Shown one piece after another: positions 28,401 to 34,643 of a DNA stretch of 34,643 nucleotides; positions within the stretch are counted from its first letter, which is position 1; every line of letters begins with the position of its first letter. This DNA comes from Ectocarpus siliculosus (Eukaryota; Sar; Phaeophyceae; Ectocarpales; Ectocarpaceae). The stretch is taken from assembly GCA_000310025.1 (NCBI GenBank), contig FN649728.1:3632958-3667600 (forward strand), read 5' to 3'. The notes below the pieces were generated by a model. It was given only the letters and a program-made list of their open reading frames with translations, was not told the origin of the DNA and did not search any database. The translations under genes and the position numbers were made by a program.

Positions 28401-30932
28401 GAAGGGCTGACGTCCACGTGCGGAAAGTGGGCGGGGGAGTTGAAGGAGAGGCTCGCCAAGGGAGGGCTCACGTGCCACGAGCTAGCCGAAGACAGGTGGG
28501 GGTGAATGAAATTGGGACCAGCAGGGGCGGAAATCGCTTCTTGTTTGCCGCCCCCTTTTTTGGATAATGTATCGAAAAAAGGAATTTGGAAGTGGGGGAT
28601 ATGTCCGGTTGTGCTGCTGTGCGAACATGTCAGGGTGCGGATGCAACGCAGATAGTTTAGACGAACGGCGCGTGTGTCGTGTATGTTGGGGATCGATCAG
28701 CGAAACGCCGCGGCGAAAGCCACCGAAACACAATTCGATGAACAAGACGGCGCCTCCACAAAACACCTTGTATCTATTCTACTTTTAAAACACCATGTCG
28801 ATCGATGAGGTAGAGTTGTCACCGAGATGGCGTTGTCGCGTAGCAATACTCTTGCCGTGATTTTTGTACGACGCGCGCACTCACTCTCCGCCTGCCGCCG
28901 CATCCAACAGGTACACGGCCAGGATGTACGAGAAGCACATCTGGATCTGCGCCTTCATGGTGGCGGGAGCGGCCCACAAGTGCAACATGGGCCAAGTGGA
29001 CGCCGACCATGCCGACGAGGTATGTATCTACCGAAGTATTGCAAGTCATCGCACTGTCGGGAGCCATCACACAGTCCGCAGTCTCATCGCACCCCTGTGC
29101 GATGAGACTGCAGTGGCGAAGATGTTTCAAAAACGGCCGCTACGGGGGTGCCATGACTCTCGCACATGCTCGGGGTTTTCGTTGGCTCATGCCGACGAGA
29201 CGAGGTGGCGGTGTAGGGGCTGTTGCCTGTCCGGCTATGGCACACAGCTCGCCTCCCCGCAACACCACCTGTAGTGGTATTGCACCAAGCACGCCTCTTT
29301 GACATGAGATGGCGTGAAAAGCGTGAGAGCCTCGTCGGTCCAAGCTTGGCTCTGGCGCGTCGATTCACTGACGCCTGTAGCTACACCGCCGAACACACGG
29401 CCACCGAGGCTGCGTCGGTTTCGCAACACCGCCAGAGATGGCGGGTACGGGTAGGAATGACGTGAGGAAAGCTACGCCGGTGCCCAACTGGTGGCAGTGC
29501 CCGTAGCCAATCTGACAGCATTTGTACACCGCCCGTTCCTCGTTCTTCGTTTGAAGAACACAGCGTATATTAGGAAGTGCGCCAATTTTCCCGCCTTTCT
29601 TACGGGTTTGCCGATCGAGTTTTTTTTTTGTGTGTTTCTGTCATATGTTCTCGGGATAGTCCATGTGTTCCGTTTTCCGATTCCCGTGCAATGGAGGCGG
29701 AACGGAGAGCGCAGCGCAAATGGATTAGCGGTCGAGATCGTTGCTGTGAACTGCTCTGATCTTCTGCTAACTACTGCCCCCCCCCCCGGGTGGTAGGTAC
29801 GCACGTTGATCGGAGAGCTGCAGAAGGCGATAGAGGTGGAGTACGGAGTGGCGTTCGAGGACGGGGTGAAGGATCGTCTCTGCGCGTACTCTAGGTGAGC
29901 TATAATAGATTTGCACGACACGCTCCTCCTTCGGAAAGGTCGGAATCAAATACCTGAAAATATGGCATGGGTTCGATTCGCATGAGGTCGTCTGTCGGGG
30001 TGCTCGTAAAGGTTGTGATACTATTGTACATATCTCGAACGGGCAGTTTTTTTCTGTGATCACATGTATGTTTTATAGAAAGTTTCGGCTCTCCTTGAGT
30101 TTTCGGTTCTGCGAGCTGGAGTTGCACGCTGTTGTGTTTGTGTGTGCGTTTGTGTTACATGTACCGTGGTGAACCGCATCGGTTTGGCAGTCGTGCAACG
30201 GTTCCATGCATGTAGGTACGCCTGGTGGATCTTGCGGTGTGTCTGGGACGCATGTGTGTGTATGCGTTTCTTACTTTGCATCGACCGCCCCAACCGGCTG
30301 GCCAAGGAAAAGACGTCAGTCTCAGTGCGGTTGAACAGGTGTGTTTGTTTTATTATTCGCATCGACCGCGCTAACCGGCTGACCAATGAACGTCAGTCTC
30401 AGTGCGGTTGAAAACGCAAAACACTTCTAAATGCCATGAACTGCGTGTGTGTTTATCAATAACATCGACCGTGCTAACCGGTTGACCAATGACAACATAT
30501 GTTACTGTGTTTTCATTATTAGTCTAGCATCGACCGTGCTAACCAGCTGACCAATGAAATACGTCAGTGTCAGTGCAGTTGAAAACACAAAATGCTTCTA
30601 AAGGTCGCGATCTGGGACCCCGTGAGTGTGTGAGTGTGTTCATGTTTTCATGTTTTCTTAATTAGCATCGACCGCGCCAACCGGCTGACCATTGAAAAGA
30701 CGCCTGTGGTAGTCCTCCGTCGACTCACACTACTGTTGCTTTGCGTATGGTGTTCTTGTGTTGGACCAGGTCGGTCGCAAACTACCCCGCTGCCGTGAAG
30801 GAGTTCTCATGGCGAAACGGCTTTTTCTGGGATATTTCCGAGAAGGCCAGGAAGGAAGGGACCGAAGACCCCTGTCCCCTCCACACCAAGCTGTTGCGGC
30901 AAGTAGCGAATGAGCAAGGGCTGACTCTGTGA
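25470..30932 (+). CDS. Plastid-targeted ketopantoate reductase-like (ApbA/PanE-type) oxidoreductase, 7 exons, 315 aa
   Basis: Exons: 25470-25676, 26915-26986, 27569-27703, 28332-28495, 28911-29019, 29797-29894, 30770-30932; phases agree at every junction. Residues 1-20 (MLGILLAAHVTISVLVQGEA) are a signal peptide ending at an A-F motif (GEA-FVV), then a Ser/Arg transit peptide to about residue 54. A nucleotide-binding glycine motif follows at 60-65 (GGGRIG), then VCTRNDDL, LVFLQNG (Asn121, like the conserved Asn of PanE) and a helical second domain with EKHIWICAFMVAGA, where Lys201 may match the PanE catalytic Lys. Near the end come AVKEFSWRNGFFW and DPCPLHTKLL. It is distant from true PanE, so the substrate is unknown. 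An upstream in-frame ATG at 25416 would bury the signal peptide, so 25470 was chosen. Confidence 0.85.
27814..27953. mobile_element. MITE with TA duplication and 16-bp inverted repeats, 136 bp
   Basis: CTGTATGGGTGCCTT (27816-27830) recurs inverted as AAGGCACCCATACAG (27937-27951), perfectly. TA flanks both ends (27814-27815 and 27952-27953), as in Tc1/mariner-type insertions. The 106-bp interior is non-coding. It lies in intron 3 of the reductase gene. Confidence 0.75.
29078..29111. other. Perfect 15-bp stem-loop in intron 5 of the reductase gene
   Basis: GCAGTCTCATCGCAC (29078-29092), loop CCCT, then the exact complement at 29097-29111. It lies 59 bases inside intron 5. Outer flanks pair poorly, so the stem does not extend to a microRNA-precursor length. 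Confidence 0.8.
30278..30702. repeat. Array of dispersed repeat family A, five copies
   Basis: Copies begin GCATCGACCG (or ACATCGACCG) at about 30278, 30359, 30462, 30527 and 30665. The core is ACCGCGCTAACCGGCTGACC, then AATGAA, then ACGTCAGTCTCAGTGCGGTT and GAAAAC. Copies 3 and 5 are truncated after the core. Copies 2 and 4 extend further (ACTTCTAAATG / GCTTCTAAAGG). The same sequence occurs in intron 8 of the aspartate oxidase gene. Confidence 0.9.
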
Positions 30933-31627
30933 GGCCGAGCTTTCATGTCCTTGCGCCAGAGGGGGACGACTCTGCTTCTGTTCGCAACGTGCGTCTCTCA
31001 GCAAGTTGTGAAAAAGACACCGCCCGTTGTTCTACATTTTACTCGTCTTGTTTCATTTCTGGCCCGCAGACCACACCGCTCTCTCTGGCTGATTTGCCGT
31101 GGGTAAAAAGTGTGGAGGCTCAGGTGGTTGGTGTGTGCTACGACGGGGTGACCGACATTCATTTGTACGTCGGGCAGCACGTGTCCCACGCAATAGATTC
31201 TTGGCCACGAAAAAAACATGGTTGTCGCTGCTGCGTGACCCCTCGTGCTGTGATACGAATCCAACGATTCATTTCATTCCATCAGTGTCTCGTCTCATGC
31301 GAAACACTTTACGTGCGGCGGGTACGCGTGTCCTCCTGGTGTATAGTACGAAGCAGTAGTTATGTAGTGCTTTCTTTTTCTTTTCCTGTCCTGCCCTTTA
31401 CCCTACCCGGTTTATTTGTTTTCTTGAGTGCGTTTCGTTCTTGCGGGAACGAGCGTGGCTTCATTTCGCAGCTATGTACACGTCGTGAGGAAAGGGGTTC
31501 CTACTTCCAGTTTATTGTTGGTTACCACAACTGGTCATGGTGTCTGACCAGCTGTTCAGCAAGTCAGCACGAAAATGCAATTCTTATCCTTTCCGCGAAG
31601 AGAGCTTTCGACTGCTGCTGTGGTTTT

Positions 31628-31663
31628 ATCTCGAACGGGTAGACTACGTAGTCTTTCTGTGAC
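31628..31663 (+). repeat. Dispersed repeat family B, most complete left end
   Basis: ATCTCGAACGGGTAGACTAC, then GTAGTCTTTCTGTG. Other copies are at about 24546, 30031 and 32151 on the plus strand and at about 33362-33390 and 33440-33485 on the minus strand. Confidence 0.75.
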
Positions 31664-32150
31664 ATGTCTACTTTCTGAAGTGGGGAAAGAAGGATGCTAC
31701 TTGAACAGGGGTCAAACGTATTCAACAGCAACAACTAGCATATATTCCAGCTGAGGAACAACGGTCGCTCGTGGTTTGGCACCTCTTGTTCGTTCTGCCG
31801 AACGCTCTTAGTCTCTCATTCACATCATCATATGCTGTAAGGAAGGGAGAGTTTTGCCCCTTCGGCGCAAAAGAAACGTTTTCGGCCTGTGACTCAAGTG
31901 AAGGATCGTCATATGGAGTATATTCGTTGGCTCGAAAATGTTTTGGTATCTATCGCGGTGGCGAGGGCCGGCCCACCAATAAGATTCAAACAGTTCACAG
32001 CGGTTTTATTATTAGGATATTGATGCATGACGGTCCTCGACTTCAACAATAGCGGTATTTAGCTTCATCAAGCTTGGCTTCATCCACAAAACGGCGTAGA
32101 AATTGGCTCTGCCACAAACCGCTACGTGCAAAAGTCGCGGGCTATTGTAG

Positions 32151-32190
32151 GGTAGTCTTTCTGTGTTTGTATTTATGTTTCCTAATGTCT
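32151..32190 (+). repeat. Dispersed repeat family B, copy with downstream tail
   Basis: GGGTAGTCTTTCTGTGTTTG, then TATTTATGTTTCCTAATG. The tail matches the inverted copy at 33436-33485, so the family unit is at least 50 bp. Confidence 0.75.
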
Positions 32191-32807
32191 GCGAAAAACC
32201 ACCCTGACAAACCTTGGACAAACGTGCTATTTATCTAAATGTGCGTCGGCCCAGGACTCGAAGGCTGCGTTGGATCTTTTCGTGCGAACGGACAGCAGCA
32301 GTTCGGATTCCCCGTTCGAAATTCGAAAGTGGACTCTCGAAAAAAAAAAAAAGAGTACCTACAAGTCTCGTTTGCGGCATGCGGCTGATTAACCCCCCGC
32401 TGCTAGACGCGGGCGGCCCGCCGCAAAAACGACGCACGGCACAGAAGCCAGCCTGGGCGCCTGGGCACAGCGCGCGGTACTGGCTCGAAAGATAGACCAA
32501 AGGAAGAGAGCCTCTACCTCTAGTGAGAGGTGAGAGTGGTGGTGCGGTACCTTTGTCCGAGCCGAGCCTGATCGATGCGACAAGTTCTAATAAAATAGCG
32601 CGCACAGCAGCAGCATCAGCAGCAACCATCAGGAGGTCAGAAGGCGCCACCGTTGATTATGGATGTTCAATCGCAGGTAGTTTGCCGTGGGGGTTGATTC
32701 TCGCAGCTCCCCCCCCCCCCCTCTCTCTCGTGTGACAAGGCGTCCGTGGGGAGGGCAACCAGCAGAGGTCGTGCTCGATGGGGTAACACAACAATAAGGG
32801 GCTCCCA

Positions 32808-32828
32808 CTGCTGCTGCTGCTGCTGCTG
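32808..32828. repeat. (CTG)7 microsatellite
   Basis: Seven CTG units on the plus strand. It gives poly-Ser or poly-Gln runs in several frames, which makes the overlapping open frames unreliable as genes. Confidence 0.9.
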
Positions 32829-33361
32829 AAGAAGCCTTTCATGTCGGGCTTTCGGCGCGTGGTGTCTTGCAGTCCTTCCGCCAAAACTGAGCTGAAACCG
32901 CAGGTTGTTGCCCCATGGTTGCGACAGAGAGAGCGACAGAGAAACAGCAGAGACGACAACACTTCTCGACTCGCCCCCTCTCTCTCTCTCCGAAGCGCAG
33001 CACAGACTCCTTTTGCACCTTGTGTCACAACCTCGCACGGTCAGGCACATTCGAAATTTCTCGAGCAACCTAACCACCGAACCTAGAACAGCGTTAGTCG
33101 TTAGAACGGCCGATACCGAAGATGCGCTTCGGCAAAGTACGAGGACGTTGAGCCTTTCACCCTGTTGGTGCTGGTGCCTTGACCACCTTCTTCTGTCTCT
33201 GTCTTCATCTCGCTCTCCGTTTGACTGCTTCTGAAAAGAGCCAACAAAGGTTGAAGAATAGGGTGAACAAGTGGCTCTTTTGTGTACTCGGGCCGGTGCA
33301 CGTGCTTTCGTATGTAGTCAGTCTGTGCCTCTTGTATTGGAGTACAAAGAAAATACAACCA

Positions 33362-33486
33362 CAGAAAGACTAGATAGTCTACCCGTTCGTTACGTATCCA
33401 TACAGAAGTGCCCGCCGCAGCCTGCTCTGGGTATGCATGTTAGGAAACATAAATACAAGCACAGAAAGGACACCCATTCGAGATAA
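33362..33486 (-). repeat. Dispersed repeat family B, two inverted copies in tandem
   Basis: On the minus strand, 33486-33436 reads ATCTCGAATGGGTGTCCTTT and ends in the TATTTATGTTTCCTAA tail; 33396-33345 reads GAACGGGTAGACTATCTAGT and continues into TTTCTGTGGTTGTATTT. Confidence 0.75.
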
Positions 33487-34643
33487 GACCACAGTCGAAC
33501 ATGTGCATAGGTGACACACGTCTACATTTGTGTACCCTACACATACAATGCGTACACACGACTGACAACTTACATGTTGGCAGACAGCAGTAATATGATC
33601 TTCGTCCTAACGTTGTATGTCAACAACAAATGACAAACTGGACACACATGCGTTGTACAAGGGGTCTTCACGAGGGTGCAACAAGTAACACACCCAAGAA
33701 AATCTATCGTCCTCTTCATTGCATACACATTCTCAGCAATACCTATGCATAAGTCCGATGCAGCACACAAGATGGCCACCAAACTACCGGTATGCATACA
33801 CTTCGTATAATATTCAGGAAGTCAAAACGAAAGCGATGGTTGGCTGCGTGATTCAATTGGAATATGGGAATTGGGAATTTCGCAACCAACCCTCTGTCGC
33901 CTTTTGTTCATCGGCGCAGTCACCCTTTTTTTATTGTCGTGACCAGACAATACATTTTTTTTTTCTAAATGTGACCCAACGAATCCATCTCAATTTTGAC
34001 TTCTTGTCTACCAAAAACCCAAAAAATAATAAATAAATAATTAAATAAAAAACAACACATATACATATACCTGTGTACTCCCCTAAACCCAAAAACAATT
34101 AATTAAATCAAACACCCCCATGTATGATTTTTCTGTCGTTGTGACGAGTAAACTTCAAGGGAGATTGCATTTTCGTCTTCAAGCTGTGTATTTTTCAATT
34201 TTCTTACATAGCTTAACCAAGGGTGCAAGAACTAGCTGCAAGACGTGATTAGAAGTACTTCATCAGTCAACAGTAACCGGTTGCGTCCATTTCTTGGCTG
34301 ATGATGAGAAGCACTACATAGCATTTTAATGGCGCCATACGCCCGAAAGATTGTAAAGTGTAAAGGCTGACCCCCAGACCAAGACAGATCGGTCACACAC
34401 ACCAAACACACGCACACACAGCCGGGATTTGTTTGGGTCGTCCCGTGATACTGCTGCCATGCCGTATTACGGCAGGAAACGGTAAACCACGCCAGTTCAT
34501 TGCGGGATGCGTTGTTGTTTGGGGGCGGGGTATTATGGACAGTATGCCTAATATCGCTCGCACGCCTCGGGCAAAGTGACTGCCTAGTAAGGTGGCCATT
34601 TGTTTTTCTGTCGAAAATAAATAGGCAACTAGCTGTTCACCAT

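Larger units (their letters stand above)
30933..34643. other. Region downstream of the reductase gene, no convincing gene
   Basis: The 3' untranslated region of the reductase gene lies at its start. Several copies of repeat family B are present, and a (CTG)7 microsatellite at about 32808-32828. A minus-strand frame at 32650-32364 (starting MAPSDLLMVAADAAAV) has a possible donor, CTTGTAGGT, but I recognise nothing in it. From 33486 to the end the DNA becomes AT-rich (for example 34020-34060) with no supported feature. Confidence 0.5.

Noticed and set aside
29940-29990. Possible tRNA B-box, GGTTCGATTC
   Set aside because: The T stem has mismatches and no other arms can be built; it lies in an intron.
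32231-32650. Minus-strand frame starting MAPSDLLMVAADAAAV with a possible donor
   Set aside because: No partner exon, no recognised motif, and the Ala/Leu-rich start comes from CTG-type triplets; kept only as a note.

Overview
The window is nuclear DNA of a photosynthetic stramenopile, most likely a brown alga of the Ectocarpus type. The genes are intron-rich (7 to 9 exons, introns mostly 330-1240 bp, GT-AG). Two of the encoded proteins begin with a signal peptide followed by an A-F cleavage motif, the bipartite presequence of secondary red plastids. The species is inferred, not proven.

Layout. (1) 1-502: the last intron and last exon of a gene cut by the window edge. (2) 503-2600: intergenic DNA with short duplicated stretches. 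(3) About 2990-6590, minus strand: a decayed Ty3/gypsy-like retroelement. A cytosine-C5 DNA methyltransferase-like domain lies in the same reading frame as the integrase, followed by a GPY/F module and a tudor/chromo-like C-terminal module. No reverse transcriptase or RNase H is visible. (4) 7108-7554: an intact terminal-repeat retrotransposon in miniature (TRIM). (5) 10030-15514, plus strand: L-aspartate oxidase (nadB type), 9 exons, 660 aa, first enzyme of the aspartate route to NAD. (6) 15515-17745: a convergent intergenic region with a 41-bp minisatellite and an 83-bp duplication. (7) 25201-17746, minus strand: a plastid-targeted protein of the DUF1292/DUF3727 type, 7 exons, 287 aa. Its introns hold a 1.5-kb foldback element and a second inverted-repeat structure around a 155-base assembly gap. 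(8) 25470-30932, plus strand: a plastid-targeted Rossmann oxidoreductase of the ketopantoate reductase (ApbA/PanE) type, 7 exons, 315 aa. It is head-to-head with the previous gene across only 268 bp. Its introns hold a 136-bp MITE, a perfect hairpin and a five-copy repeat array. (9) 30933-34643: apparently non-genic DNA with copies of an interspersed repeat.

All exon models come from reading-frame continuity, GT-AG sites and phase agreement; none has transcript support. No tRNA or rRNA gene or CRISPR array was found. The main novelty candidate is the methyltransferase-integrase retroelement. The foldback element with its repeated 14-bp palindrome, the TRIM, two dispersed repeat families and the divergent plastid gene pair come next.
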